Notes under the pieces: model-generated
Seen by the model: the letters and a program-made list of their open reading frames with translations, nothing else
Database searches by the model: none
What the model was told of the DNA's origin: nothing
Shown: positions 8,603-17,306 of the stretch, in pieces
Numbering within the stretch: the stretch's first letter is position 1
Layout of the letters: every line of letters starts with the position of its first letter
Assembly (NCBI GenBank): GCA_018267005.1
Contig: JAFDZK010000002.1
Location: 1-49,065, forward strand
Direction of reading: 5' to 3'
DNA: 49,065 nt
DNA from: Bacteroidota bacterium
Lineage (GTDB): Bacteria > Bacteroidota > Bacteroidia > Sphingobacteriales > Sphingobacteriaceae
Translations under genes and position numbers: made by a program

Positions 8603-8624
8603 TATTTAGACATTTGTCTAAATA
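8603..8624. promoter_or_regulatory. ArsR-type operator palindrome
   Basis: TATTTAGACA (8603-8612), two bases, then TGTCTAAATA (8615-8624): a perfect ten-base inverted repeat just upstream of the ArsR reading frame. Size, symmetry and place fit an autoregulatory ArsR/SdpR operator. The in-frame TTG at 8614 lies inside it, arguing against that codon as the start. Confidence 0.7.
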
Positions 8625-8643
8625 TATAAATATCGAAATAGAA

Positions 8644-8928
8644 TTGAACACGCTATTTAAAGCATTAAACGACCAGACCCGCAGGGATATACTGCAATTG
8701 CTGAAGGAAAAAGATATGACGGCCGGCGACATCGCCGATAAATTTGCCATATCGAAGCCGAGCATATCGCACCACCTCGACCTGCTGCGTCAGGCCGGCC
8801 TGGTGGTATCGGTAAAGGAAGGGCAGTTTATTTACTACTCGCTGAACACCACGGTAATGGACGAAATGCTGAAATGGATCATGCAACTCAAATCACCACA
8901 AAAAAATAAATCAGATGAAAAAGTTTAA
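8644..8928 (+). CDS. ArsR/SdpR-family repressor
   Basis: A winged-helix regulator. Starting at TTG 8644 gives 94 residues beginning NTLFKALNDQTRRDILQLL, the classic start of the SdpR/YczG branch; the in-frame TTG at 8614 would add ten residues but lies within the operator. Recognition helix AISKPSISHHLDLLRQAGLV is near residues 38-57, with wing VKEGQFIYYSLN. The usual ArsR metal cysteines are absent, so metal sensing is unlikely. It overlaps the SdpI-like gene by 14 bases, matching the known SdpR-SdpI pairing in which the regulator controls an integral membrane partner. Confidence 0.9.
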   Translation: MNTLFKALNDQTRRDILQLLKEKDMTAGDIADKFAISKPSISHHLDLLRQAGLVVSVKEGQFIYYSLNTTVMDEMLKWIMQLKSPQKNKSDEKV

Positions 8929-9586
8929 TGCGCTGGACGCAGCCGCAGTTATTGTATGGCTATTGCCCGTTGCCTATCTGCTTTACCTTTATCCCGCTTT
9001 GCCCGCTTCAGTGCCCCTGCATTTTGGCATGAACGGCAATCCCGACCGGTATGGCAATAAGAGCGAACTGATCACGACAATATCCGTACTGATGGCGGTA
9101 TCGGTATTGATCTATCTTTTATTGAAATTCTTGCCGGCCATAGATCCCAAAAAATATGTTAGGTACGGGGAGGCTACTTTTCAGAAGATAGCGCTTGCCA
9201 TGGTCATATTCCTGGCAGCGATAATGATCGGTATTTTATATGCTACGGCAAACAGCCATTTTAAGTTCGGCCGGTTGATATTGCCGGTCGTCGGGCTGTT
9301 CTTTGCTTTTATGGGCAATGTGATGCACAGCATCAAGCCCAATTATTTCGCAGGCGTACGTACGCCCTGGACGCTGGAGGACAACGACACCTGGCGGGCG
9401 ACGCATCGGCTCGCCGGTAAATTGTGGTTTTTCGGCGGGCTTATGCTGACAGCCGGTGTTTTACTGCTGCCCCCGAAAGAGGGTACTATTATTTTCATGA
9501 GCATACTGGCAATACTGGTGCTGGTGCCGGTTGTGTACTCGTACGTTTACTATAAGAATCATCATCCAAATAAAACCGCGGAATAA
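8915..9586 (+). CDS. SdpI-family membrane protein (DUF1648)
   Basis: 223 residues with about six predicted membrane spans. The N-terminal DUF1648 is seen as YPALPASVPLHFGMNGNPDRYGNKSEL, and the SdpI part as GNVMHSIKPNYFAGVRTPWTLEDNDTWRATHRLAGK with its conserved W-R-TH-L pattern. In Bacillus, SdpI gives immunity to the killing factor SdpC and sequesters SdpR. No sdpC-like gene is present here, so a general envelope-stress or toxin-resistance role is an inference. It is cotranscribed with the ArsR gene. Confidence 0.93.
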   Translation: MKKFNALDAAAVIVWLLPVAYLLYLYPALPASVPLHFGMNGNPDRYGNKSELITTISVLMAVSVLIYLLLKFLPAIDPKKYVRYGEATFQKIALAMVIFLAAIMIGILYATANSHFKFGRLILPVVGLFFAFMGNVMHSIKPNYFAGVRTPWTLEDNDTWRATHRLAGKLWFFGGLMLTAGVLLLPPKEGTIIFMSILAILVLVPVVYSYVYYKNHHPNKTAE

Positions 9587-9606
9587 AGTAATTTACTAAT
9601 TTGCGG

Positions 9607-9635
9607 GGCGTTATCATACATTTAACGCCTTTTTT
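9607..9635 (+). terminator. Terminator-like hairpin abutting the beta-lactamase start
   Basis: GGCGTTA (9607-9613), nine-base loop, TAACGCC (9623-9629), then six T (9630-9635). The next base is the A of the beta-lactamase ATG (9636). It looks like a rho-independent terminator for the arsR-sdpI unit. Confidence 0.7.
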
Positions 9636-10523
9636 ATGCCCCGGATTTTCGCCATATTTTTCGCTCTCCTTATACTTTCGGCAACGCTTTCATTTGCCCA
9701 GGACAGCACACTGCTCAAACAAATAAAAACAATCGGGCCGGACGCTCAAGGCATCGTCGGCGTATCGATCCTTAATATTGAAACCCGCGATACGGTAAAC
9801 TATAATAGCCATTCGCGTTTGGTGATGCACAGCGTATTTAAATTTCCTATCGCTTTAACCGTGCTCAACCTGGTCGACCAGGGCAAATACAAGCTGGATG
9901 AAAAAATGAAGGTGCGCAAAAGCGATATGCGTCCCAATACCTGGAGCCCGTTGCGCGACAAATATCCCCATGGCGCGGAAATACCCTTAAGTGAGATTCT
10001 GGGCTATATGGTTTCACAAAGCGATAATACCGCTTGCGATTATTTATTGAAAAAAATCGGCGGCCCGCAGGTGGTTGAGGACTACATACATAGCCTGGGC
10101 ATAAAAGGTATAGCGATAAAAGCTTCCGAGGCGGATATGGCTTCGGCCTGGGAGGTGCAATACACCAATTGGGGTAAACCGGCCGACTTGGTGAAATTAC
10201 TCGACCGGTTCTACAACGGTAAGATATTGTCGAAGGCAAGTAACGACTTTTTATACAAGATCATGACCGAAACTACCACCGGTCCCAACCGTATTAGGGG
10301 CCTGCTGCCGAAGGACGCTGTGGTCGCTCATAAAACAGGCACATCACCGACAAACGACGCCAGATTAACGCCCGCAACCAACGATATCGGCATTATCACC
10401 CTGCCTAATGGCCGGCATTTGGCTATCGCTATCATGGTTTGCAACTCCACCGCGGATGAGGCTGCCCGTGACCGTGTCATCGCCAGGATTGCAAAAGCAG
10501 CCTGGGATTATTACGGGAAATAG
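9636..10523 (+). CDS. Class A beta-lactamase, A2-like
   Basis: A periplasmic serine beta-lactamase of 295 residues with signal peptide (about 1-21, LSFAQ). Active-site elements: S66 and K69 in SVFK, SDN at 129-131, an omega-loop glutamate at about E165 (SEADMAS) and KTG at 233-235. The VQYTNW segment after the omega loop is typical of the Bacteroidota/PER-type A2 subgroup (CfxA, CGA, PER relatives). Hydrolysis of penicillins or cephalosporins is expected from the family; the spectrum cannot be read. There are no mobile elements nearby, so this looks like a resident chromosomal gene. The start is fixed by the signal peptide even though a hairpin ends at the preceding base. Confidence 0.95.
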   Translation: MPRIFAIFFALLILSATLSFAQDSTLLKQIKTIGPDAQGIVGVSILNIETRDTVNYNSHSRLVMHSVFKFPIALTVLNLVDQGKYKLDEKMKVRKSDMRPNTWSPLRDKYPHGAEIPLSEILGYMVSQSDNTACDYLLKKIGGPQVVEDYIHSLGIKGIAIKASEADMASAWEVQYTNWGKPADLVKLLDRFYNGKILSKASNDFLYKIMTETTTGPNRIRGLLPKDAVVAHKTGTSPTNDARLTPATNDIGIITLPNGRHLAIAIMVCNSTADEAARDRVIARIAKAAWDYYGK

Positions 10524-10590
10524 TATCACGGAATTGCCATCTGTTAAAAGCCGCCTGACAACATAAGACATAACTGTTATTTTTACCCGG

Positions 10591-11808
10591 ATGAAAACCG
10601 GGACCATAACCACAACCGAAACGACCCAGGCTGAGCAAACTGTGTTCCTCATCTTGTTTGCCATCAGCTTTTCGCATTTGCTCAATGATATGATACAGTC
10701 GCTTATGCCGGCTATTTATCCTATCATTAAAACCGATTTTCGTCTCAATTTCTCCCAGATCGGCATGATCACGCTGGTGTTCCAGATGTCGGCATCGATT
10801 CTGCAGCCTTTTGTCGGACTTTATACTGACAAGCGATCGAATCCATATTCACTGCCTGTCGGTATGGCTTTCACGCTCATTGGCTTGCTATGCCTGTCGC
10901 AGGCACCGTCCTACACCATGATCCTGGTTTCGGTCGCGCTTATCGGCATCGGTTCATCCATTTTTCATCCCGAATCCTCGCGGGTGGCCTATCTTGCATC
11001 GGGCGGCAGGCGGGGGCTGGCGCAGTCTATTTTCCAACTCGGGGGCAACCTGGGCAGCGCGCTCGGGCCCCTGCTGGCAGCCTGGATCATTGTGCCATCG
11101 GGCCAGAAAAGTATTTCATGGTTTGGCCTTGGGGCGGGCCTGGCGATATTGGTGCTCATCAGGGTCGGAAACTGGTATAAAGCGCATTTGATAAAAAGGA
11201 TGGCCGTTCGCAAAAGCGGCGCTCAAACTTCGCACCCGGAGTTCTCGCGTAACAAGGTGATCTTTTCATTGTTCATCCTGCTGATACTCATTTTTTCCAA
11301 GTTTGTATACCTGGCCAGCATGAGCAGCTATTATACTTTTTACCTGATCGGTAAATTCCACGTCTCTGTCCAGCATTCGCAGTACTTCCTGTTCCTTTTC
11401 CTTGCGGCGGTGGCCGTTGGTACAATTGCCGGCGGGCATCTTGGCGACGTGTTCGGCCGTAAATATATCATCTGGCTTTCCATCTTAGGCGCCGCGCCTT
11501 TTACGCTGCTGCTCCCTTATGCCAACCTGTTCTGGACGGCTATCCTTTCGGTTTGTATCGGTTTGATCATTTCATCGGCATTTTCAGCTATAGTGGTTTA
11601 TGGGCAGGAGCTGATACCAGGTAAAGTAGGCTTGGTTGCGGGTTTGTTTTTCGGTCTTGCCTTTGGTATGGGTGGTATCGGTTCGGCCATGCTGGGCAGC
11701 CTCGCCGATCGTACAAGCATTGATTTCGTGTACAAAGTATGCTCGTTTTTGCCTTTGATCGGTATACTGACGGCATTTCTGCCTAATATCGAAAGCAAAC
11801 GCTTTTAG
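10591..11808 (+). CDS. MFS exporter, fosmidomycin-resistance (Fsr) type
   Basis: A 405-residue major-facilitator protein with about 12 spans. The Fsr-like signatures are SFSHLLNDMIQSLMPAIYP near residue 30 and IGIGSSIFHPESSRVAYLASGGRRG near 120, followed by FQLGGNLGSALGPL. A long cytosolic loop lies near residue 205. The family exports fosmidomycin in E. coli, but the natural substrate is generally unknown. It follows the beta-lactamase on the same strand by 67 bp and converges with the next gene with only eight bases between stops. Confidence 0.9.
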   Translation: MKTGTITTTETTQAEQTVFLILFAISFSHLLNDMIQSLMPAIYPIIKTDFRLNFSQIGMITLVFQMSASILQPFVGLYTDKRSNPYSLPVGMAFTLIGLLCLSQAPSYTMILVSVALIGIGSSIFHPESSRVAYLASGGRRGLAQSIFQLGGNLGSALGPLLAAWIIVPSGQKSISWFGLGAGLAILVLIRVGNWYKAHLIKRMAVRKSGAQTSHPEFSRNKVIFSLFILLILIFSKFVYLASMSSYYTFYLIGKFHVSVQHSQYFLFLFLAAVAVGTIAGGHLGDVFGRKYIIWLSILGAAPFTLLLPYANLFWTAILSVCIGLIISSAFSAIVVYGQELIPGKVGLVAGLFFGLAFGMGGIGSAMLGSLADRTSIDFVYKVCSFLPLIGILTAFLPNIESKRF

Positions 11809-11816
11809 CACATTTG

Positions 11817-12536
11817 TCAATAGGCGTTGTTAAAATTGTACAAAAAGTCAAGTCCGCCATCGTCCGTCACCTTGCATCTTATCACTATTCGCGAAAGGAC
11901 GGGCTCGCCGTTAAAGGTTGCCGGTATAAACTCTTTGTCCTCTTCTTTTAATAACCCCAGGCTCATAGTTATAGTCTGATCATAATCAAGGAAATTTGAA
12001 GCGACATGGATTTTAAAGTCAGCAAGCCGCCCCATCGGGCTTATCAGTAATTCGACCACGGCAGCGGCGCCATAAGTGGTGTATTGGCTCGGATCGAAAG
12101 GTGTTTTAAAAAGGCCGAGATAGGGGAGGTAACCGAAATACCGCCCACCGATCTTGACCGGCTTCGTTATCCGGTCGGTGTCCGATACGTTCTTGTCAAG
12201 CAGGTAGCTGATATTACCGACGGGATTGTCCTTCGCCTCAAATTGAAGTGTCCGGGTACTGTAGTCGTACATTTCCATAATGCGGCCATTCGGGTCAAAA
12301 AAACGCCATTTGCCTGCTTTTTTGCCGTTGTTATAAATGCCGTATGCAACTATGTGCTTTCGGTGATAATAAGCGGCGTATTGGCCGTTTTTTATTTCGG
12401 TGCTGTCTTTGAGCACAAAGAATTTTTCGGTGATATCATCATTCAGACGGTCTTTTTTTCCGATGACCTCCTGCCCAAGGCATTGGACTGTACCCGAGAG
12501 TATAATAATTGCACTGATAATCGTTCTGACAAACAT
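11817..12536 (-). CDS. Exported MORN-like / TonB-C-like protein
   Basis: I place the start at the ATG with complement at 12534-12536 because it yields a clean signal peptide (MFVRTIISAIIILSGTVQC); the longer frame from 12578 would put 14 residues in front of it. The mature part has MORN-like strands (NGKKAGKWRFFDPNGRIMEMYDYS) and a C-terminal segment (TYGAAAVVELLISPMGRLADF to LSRIVIRCKV) resembling TonB-C. The design is reminiscent of the TonB-C proteins at 1417-3522. It is divergent from the thioesterase gene. Role unknown. Confidence 0.75.
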   Translation of the reverse strand: MFVRTIISAIIILSGTVQCLGQEVIGKKDRLNDDITEKFFVLKDSTEIKNGQYAAYYHRKHIVAYGIYNNGKKAGKWRFFDPNGRIMEMYDYSTRTLQFEAKDNPVGNISYLLDKNVSDTDRITKPVKIGGRYFGYLPYLGLFKTPFDPSQYTTYGAAAVVELLISPMGRLADFKIHVASNFLDYDQTITMSLGLLKEEDKEFIPATFNGEPVLSRIVIRCKVTDDGGLDFLYNFNNAY

Positions 12537-12633
12537 ATGAGCGGACAAGATAGGGTAAGCCGCATAATATTTCAACAAATCAATACGTATATTGGCAGAA
12601 TACTGACTAACACCATATAAAAACCCGCAAAAA

Positions 12634-13197
12634 ATGGCAGAGATTCCAGCACCGCCTCCGTTCCGGCCGGTCAGCTATTCTGAAACGGTCATCACCGAAT
12701 TAATGATCCCTTCTTATTCTAATTTCGGAGGGAAGATACACGGGGGCATCATATTATCGCTTATGGACAAGGTAGCCTACGTGTGCGCAGCCAAACACGC
12801 AGGCAACTATTGCGTTACGGCGTCGATCGACACGGTCGATTTTTTACAGCCCGTCGAGGTAGGCGACCTGGTATCGCTCATGGCTTCGGTAAATTATGTC
12901 GGCAGAACCTCGCTCGTTGTAGGAATAAGGGTGATATCCGAAAATATCAAGACCAACAAAATATATCACACCAATACGAGTTATTTTACTATGGTTGCCA
13001 AAAACGAACAGGACCGGCCTGCTCTGGTGCCCGGTTTGATACTGGAAAACCGCAACCAGGTACGCAGGTTTATAGAGGCAAAGCGGCGAAAAGAACTAAA
13101 GCTGAGCTATAAACAGGCGGCGGACGAAATAAAAGTACCGGACGATGAGCATATGTGCAGGCAAATGCTCGAGGGTGAGCGGTGTGAAATTATGTAA
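12634..13197 (+). CDS. Acyl-CoA thioesterase, hotdog fold
   Basis: 187 residues, cytosolic. The hotdog core shows NFGGKIHGGIILSLMDKVAYVCAAKHAG, with the conserved G-x-HGG-x4-D arrangement, then VTASIDTVDFLQPVEVGDLVSLMASVNYVGRTSLVV. This is the YciA/BACH-type acyl-CoA hydrolase pattern. The C-terminal 50 residues are a charged helical extension that ends CRQMLEGERCEIM. It hydrolyses acyl-CoA to free acid and CoA; chain length is not evident. Confidence 0.92.
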   Translation: MAEIPAPPPFRPVSYSETVITELMIPSYSNFGGKIHGGIILSLMDKVAYVCAAKHAGNYCVTASIDTVDFLQPVEVGDLVSLMASVNYVGRTSLVVGIRVISENIKTNKIYHTNTSYFTMVAKNEQDRPALVPGLILENRNQVRRFIEAKRRKELKLSYKQAADEIKVPDDEHMCRQMLEGERCEIM

Positions 13198-13257
13198 CCC
13201 GCTGAAAATTAATATATATTATCAAACTCTTTTTATTGTTTTATCGTATTAAGCGAT

Positions 13258-15174
13258 ATGCGGCCCCTAATTGGTTTCATTTTGATGCTTATGCTTCAGG
13301 GAGGAGCTTTTACCCAAACGGCAGCGACCCCTGCGGCTGGTGATGGGCCAGACACTTCGGTGCATAGTGTCATCGACCATTTGAACGATATCGCATTCAA
13401 TATTTATCTCGAATCGCCCGATTCCGCGCGTAAAGTTGCCGAAAAGGCCCTGCTGATGTCTGAGAACGCTAAATATACGGTGGGCGTTGGTAGTAGTTTT
13501 CTAAATATCGGCCATGTCTATTGGTCGCAATCTTATTATCCCATCGCCTTATTTTATGTCAAAAAAGCTTTGATGGCTTTTCCTCAAAACAGGCCGCTTT
13601 ACCTTTCAAGCTGCTATAATCTTTTGGGCAGGATATACGCGGACCTGAAGGATTACAAAAGCGCCCTTGCAAACTTAGACAGTGCTAAAAGGTATGCCCT
13701 TCGGGACCCCGACCGGTTAGCTGAGATGTATAGCGAGCGCTCGTTGGTTTACAAGCGTCTCGGTATTTACGACCAGGCCATTGAGGATGCCGCAAAGGCA
13801 CTGGTGCTGAACCGGACAGCGCACGACGAAAGCAATGCGGCGGTTGTATACGGTCGTTTAAGCAGTATATACCGGCTAAAAAACGAATTGCCCGCGGCGA
13901 TTGCTTATTCCGATACAGCGCTTACTGAAAGTTACGTTACGCATAATAAGCGCTTAAGGGCTACAACGTATATTGAGTATGCCGATATATATCGCCAGTT
14001 GCATGATTACGACAAGGCTATAACTTTTGCGCAGCGCGGTGCGGCTTTGGCCGATAGTATTGGTGTTGTTGATGCGATTTCGGGAGCCTATAAAACATTG
14101 ATAAGCAGCTATGAGGATAAGCACGATATGGCCCGGGCCATGTCTTTTGAGAAAAAATATAACAGCGTGCAGGACAGCCTGAATGCCTTTAATAAGTTAA
14201 AAAACGCTGCGCTTATACTCGACTATTTTGCGCTTGACAACCGGCTGAACAATATGGCGGCCGCTGAGCACCATACGGCTGCGATGCGGGATAAAGTAAA
14301 ATTGCAGCGCGTCATTATCGTCATACTGTCTTTTTCGCTGGCTTTCGTGGTTATATTGCTTTCTGTAACATATTATTTCTACAAGCAAAAGAAACAGCTC
14401 AGCCATCAATTGAACGAGCAGAACGGCGTATTGAGCGGGCAGAAACAGGTGATAGAGGCCCAGGCCGAAAACCTGGAAAACCTGAGCAAGGTTAAGGATA
14501 AATTGCTCGCAGTGATTGCGCACGACCTGCGTACGCCCCTGGCCAACCTGCGTAACATCGCCGATATGTTTGATACCGATTACCTCTCGAATGAAGAGGT
14601 GCACTGGCTGATGAAGGACATTAACCCGATGGTGAGAAGCGCCGAGCTAACGCTTTCCAACCTGCTTGAATGGGCTGGCAACCAGATAAAGGGGCGCAAT
14701 GTAAATTCATCGCAGCTTGATATCTTCCTGCTTGGCGTCGAGATGGAGCAGACTTTTACCCACGCGCTGCAGAAGAAAAACATCGAGTTTAGCAACCAGG
14801 CAAGCCCGGGCAGGTCTGTGCTGGCCGACGAGAATCATATCAAGGTTGTATTACGCAACCTGATCAGCAATGCGATAAAGTTTACCGATACTAACGGATG
14901 CGTTACCTTAAAATCCGAGTACGAAGACAGCAAAGTCGTTATCAGCGTGCAGGATAATGGAAAGGGAATGAGCCAGGAAGAAATAAGCAAGCTGTTTTCG
15001 GTTCAGACCCATTTTTCGCAGCGCGGCACGTCGGGCGAGAATGGCATGGGCATCGGCCTGCTGCTTTGCAAGGAATTGATCGAACTGAACGGCGGTAAAT
15101 TATGGATCACCTCAACCCCGGGCGAGGGCAGTATCTTTTTCTTTAGCCTGCCGCTGAACAAGGAATACGCTTAA
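13258..15174 (+). CDS. TPR-containing sensor histidine kinase
   Basis: 638 residues. A signal peptide (1 to about 20) leads into a periplasmic array of TPR-like helices (about 40-305), one membrane span (about 346-368), a coiled coil (about 375-415), HisKA with H422 in VIAHDLRTPLANL, and HATPase with NLISNAIKFT, DNGKGM and GMGIGLLLCKEL. It lacks a receiver. The nearest plausible partner is the orphan response regulator at 16507. TPR sensors of this type are common in Bacteroidota; the signal is unknown. A weak hairpin follows the stop. Confidence 0.95.
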   Translation: MRPLIGFILMLMLQGGAFTQTAATPAAGDGPDTSVHSVIDHLNDIAFNIYLESPDSARKVAEKALLMSENAKYTVGVGSSFLNIGHVYWSQSYYPIALFYVKKALMAFPQNRPLYLSSCYNLLGRIYADLKDYKSALANLDSAKRYALRDPDRLAEMYSERSLVYKRLGIYDQAIEDAAKALVLNRTAHDESNAAVVYGRLSSIYRLKNELPAAIAYSDTALTESYVTHNKRLRATTYIEYADIYRQLHDYDKAITFAQRGAALADSIGVVDAISGAYKTLISSYEDKHDMARAMSFEKKYNSVQDSLNAFNKLKNAALILDYFALDNRLNNMAAAEHHTAAMRDKVKLQRVIIVILSFSLAFVVILLSVTYYFYKQKKQLSHQLNEQNGVLSGQKQVIEAQAENLENLSKVKDKLLAVIAHDLRTPLANLRNIADMFDTDYLSNEEVHWLMKDINPMVRSAELTLSNLLEWAGNQIKGRNVNSSQLDIFLLGVEMEQTFTHALQKKNIEFSNQASPGRSVLADENHIKVVLRNLISNAIKFTDTNGCVTLKSEYEDSKVVISVQDNGKGMSQEEISKLFSVQTHFSQRGTSGENGMGIGLLLCKELIELNGGKLWITSTPGEGSIFFFSLPLNKEYA

Positions 15175-15218
15175 ACCTGAAATCCGTCTCTTTCGCTTGG
15201 GGTACATATAAAAAGAAA

Positions 15219-15240
15219 GAGGGACTATAATTCGTCCCTC
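15219..15240 (+). terminator. Hairpin after the histidine kinase gene
   Basis: GAGGGAC (15219-15225), eight-base loop, GTCCCTC (15234-15240), without a T-run. It is either a weak terminator or an mRNA 3' end structure between the converging kinase and lipoprotein genes. Confidence 0.4.
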
Positions 15241-15328
15241 CTGGCGCTTGTGCTTTTCTTTCCCGACTTCACCTTACAATCTCACTGCATCTTCACTCAA
15301 ACATCACTATACAAGCGCTCGAAATTTA

Positions 15329-15919
15329 TCAGTTCGGGACGGCGGTTTGCTGCTGCCCGGTTACTTCCTTGATGATCACTTTAAATCTTTTACTGCCGAA
15401 CGAATTGCCATCGGCTTTAACAACACTAAAGTTGTAGTTCTTCGAACACATATTCGTGCTATCCTTTAAGTACAGGTCCTTTAACCATACCTGTGTATTT
15501 GGCGGCAGTTGACGCTGGTAACTCATTTTCAGTGCATATGCGCCATCCGATTTTGCCTCTACGTCCAGTCCTACCGCCATGTTTTGTGTATACGGCAGGC
15601 TGTATATGGCCAAATCCCGGTTATCGTTCGAGATGGTGGCGAGGCTTAGTTGTCCGAAACCCGGGAAATAAAGTCCATCCCTGTCGGGCGAATAAACCAG
15701 TCCCGCGGCATGATCGAACTGGATCATCGTTTCGTCGTGGTTAATACTGTCCTTATACAATTCTATCCTAAAGGCTGCCTTATCAGGAATGGTGTCCTGG
15801 TTAGCAGTTGCCACGGCATTTGATTTTGCTGATGCGGCCTTCGGCTCGATTTTTTCCTCCTTGCGGCAAGCTGCCAGCGAAAGGAGTGCCAGGCCCAATA
15901 CTACACTTGTTTTCATCAC
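15329..15919 (-). CDS. Lipoprotein of unknown function
   Basis: 196 residues with a lipoprotein signal: LSLAAC lipobox near residue 18, then a charged linker (RKEEKIEPKAASAKS). The mature part is beta-rich (AFRIELYKDSINHDETMIQFDHAAGLVYSPDRDGLYFPGFGQLSLATIS), with a pattern seen in surface or adhesin-linked Bacteroidota lipoproteins that often precede T9SS-type cargo. I do not recognise the family with certainty. Two adjacent ATGs make either a possible start. It is transcribed towards the kinase gene. Confidence 0.7.
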   Translation of the reverse strand: MMKTSVVLGLALLSLAACRKEEKIEPKAASAKSNAVATANQDTIPDKAAFRIELYKDSINHDETMIQFDHAAGLVYSPDRDGLYFPGFGQLSLATISNDNRDLAIYSLPYTQNMAVGLDVEAKSDGAYALKMSYQRQLPPNTQVWLKDLYLKDSTNMCSKNYNFSVVKADGNSFGSKRFKVIIKEVTGQQQTAVPN

Positions 15920-16506
15920 TTTTGATCTTGATGTAACTTCCTTAACTGCTCAAGCCCTGATCGGTCTTGATTGTAGAGCGGCTGGCACGTATACCGCCAC
16001 CCGTCTACATTTCTTCCTGGAATAATTGCTTCAAAGAATTGAATGAACAGATTGAAATAAAATACTCCCCGGCTATGATCTTTTTCACTTTTCTTTCGCC
16101 CGGTTACATAGTTTCGGGGAATATTGTTATTTCTCATCTCTCCCTGTTTTTGGGTCTTATTACGTCGGCATTTCCTTGCAGGTTAATACCTAAAATAAGG
16201 TACGCCTATGTAACTTGACTCAAATCCAATATATTAAAATACTTTATATAAGATCTATATAAATTTAATAGTCAGTAAATTATAGATATTATATAAACTA
16301 TATTGATGATATAAATTGGTATTTATACAAATATAATATGAAACTGATCCGGATATTTGCAATTTTTTGCAAAAATTTTTCAATTATGACATGAACGTCA
16401 GAAAAAAGCCTTCGAGGCCAAAATGGGTGTTTTAACCCTTGCAGAGAATATATGAATTTTAATAAATTAGCAGACCGCTAATTAAACTAACACACCATTT
16501 CGAGGT
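15920..16506. other. 587-bp intergenic gap, AT-rich in its second half
   Basis: Between the divergent lipoprotein and response-regulator genes. The first 300 bases have ordinary composition and only weak reading frames. From about 16216 to 16350 the sequence is overwhelmingly A and T (many TATA steps). Two inverted repeats follow: TTTGCAA-TTTT-TTGCAAA (16356-16373) and AATTAGC-N5-GCTAATT (16465-16483). Probably a regulatory region; no RNA gene was recognised. Confidence 0.55.
16465..16483. promoter_or_regulatory. Inverted repeat upstream of the response regulator
   Basis: AATTAGC (16465-16471), five bases, GCTAATT (16477-16483), ending 23 bases before the start codon. Possible operator, perhaps for the regulator itself; position is the only evidence. 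Confidence 0.4.
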
Positions 16507-17136
16507 ATGCTAATCAAGCTCGGCTTAATTGAAGACAGCCCGACGCTCAGGGAGTATTTCGTAGATTTTTTTAAGAGATGCCCTGAGTTTGAAATGTTAT
16601 TCGCTGTCAGTGATCTGAAAGACCTTTACCGCGTAAACAGTGCGTTACGCCCTGACATTATTTTGTTAGACATTATGCTGCCTTCGGGCAACAGCCTGAA
16701 ATCTATCGGGAAAATCAAGCAGCTTTTCCCTTATTCCCACGTGGTCATCCTGTCGGCGGTCGACGACCCGGCTGCTTCCCATACGGCGCTTATCAACGGT
16801 GCTAAGGGTTTCTTATCAAAAAACAGCAGCTCGGAATTTATCAAAGACGCCCTTCTGAAAACTTTTGAAGGAGGAACGCCGCTTTCGCCTTCTATAGTCA
16901 ATCATTTGATCGATGTTAAAGGTTCGCGGCCGCAAAACCTGACGGATATATTTCCCGAGCTTACCAGGCGCGAACTCGACCTTTGCAACCTGATCGTAAC
17001 CGGTATGTCGAACAAAATGATCGCCTCGACCATGAACATCACACCCTTTACTGTAAATGAGCATTTAAAGCACATCTACAAGAAGCTGAATATTAATTCG
17101 AAGGGCGAGCTTATTTCGCAGATCATGCGGGCATAA
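16507..17136 (+). CDS. NarL/LuxR-type response regulator
   Basis: 209 residues. The receiver (1 to about 125) has the acidic pair E9/D10, phosphoacceptor D55 (ILLDIMLPSG) and a lysine in GFLSKNSS. The C-terminal LuxR helix-turn-helix (about 145-209) reads TRRELDLCNLIVTGMSNKMIASTMNITPFTVNEHLKHIYKKL. It activates or represses transcription when phosphorylated. No kinase is adjacent on its strand; the TPR kinase ending at 15174 is the best local candidate. The long AT-rich leader suggests complex control. Confidence 0.93.
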   Translation: MLIKLGLIEDSPTLREYFVDFFKRCPEFEMLFAVSDLKDLYRVNSALRPDIILLDIMLPSGNSLKSIGKIKQLFPYSHVVILSAVDDPAASHTALINGAKGFLSKNSSSEFIKDALLKTFEGGTPLSPSIVNHLIDVKGSRPQNLTDIFPELTRRELDLCNLIVTGMSNKMIASTMNITPFTVNEHLKHIYKKLNINSKGELISQIMRA

Positions 17137-17306
17137 GGACATTTGGTTAAGATTTTTTTATGGTTAATCATTCCGGTCCTTTCCACATTCCGGCTCGTGC
17201 TCCAAATCGCTTTTGTAAAAATTACGTGAAGTATTTGCAGGTTTTGCAGATGTAATTTATAAATTAGGGAGCTCCAATTATAGTGTACGCCAAACACCAT
17301 TTCCCG

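Noticed and set aside
15967..16218. Open frame of 83 codons in the intergenic gap
   Set aside because: No family resemblance and no supporting neighbour; composition fits non-coding DNA. A tiny gene cannot be excluded but is not supported.
16216..16350. AT-rich stretch as a replication origin or attachment site
   Set aside because: No DnaA boxes, dnaA neighbour, integrase, tRNA or flanking repeats were seen.
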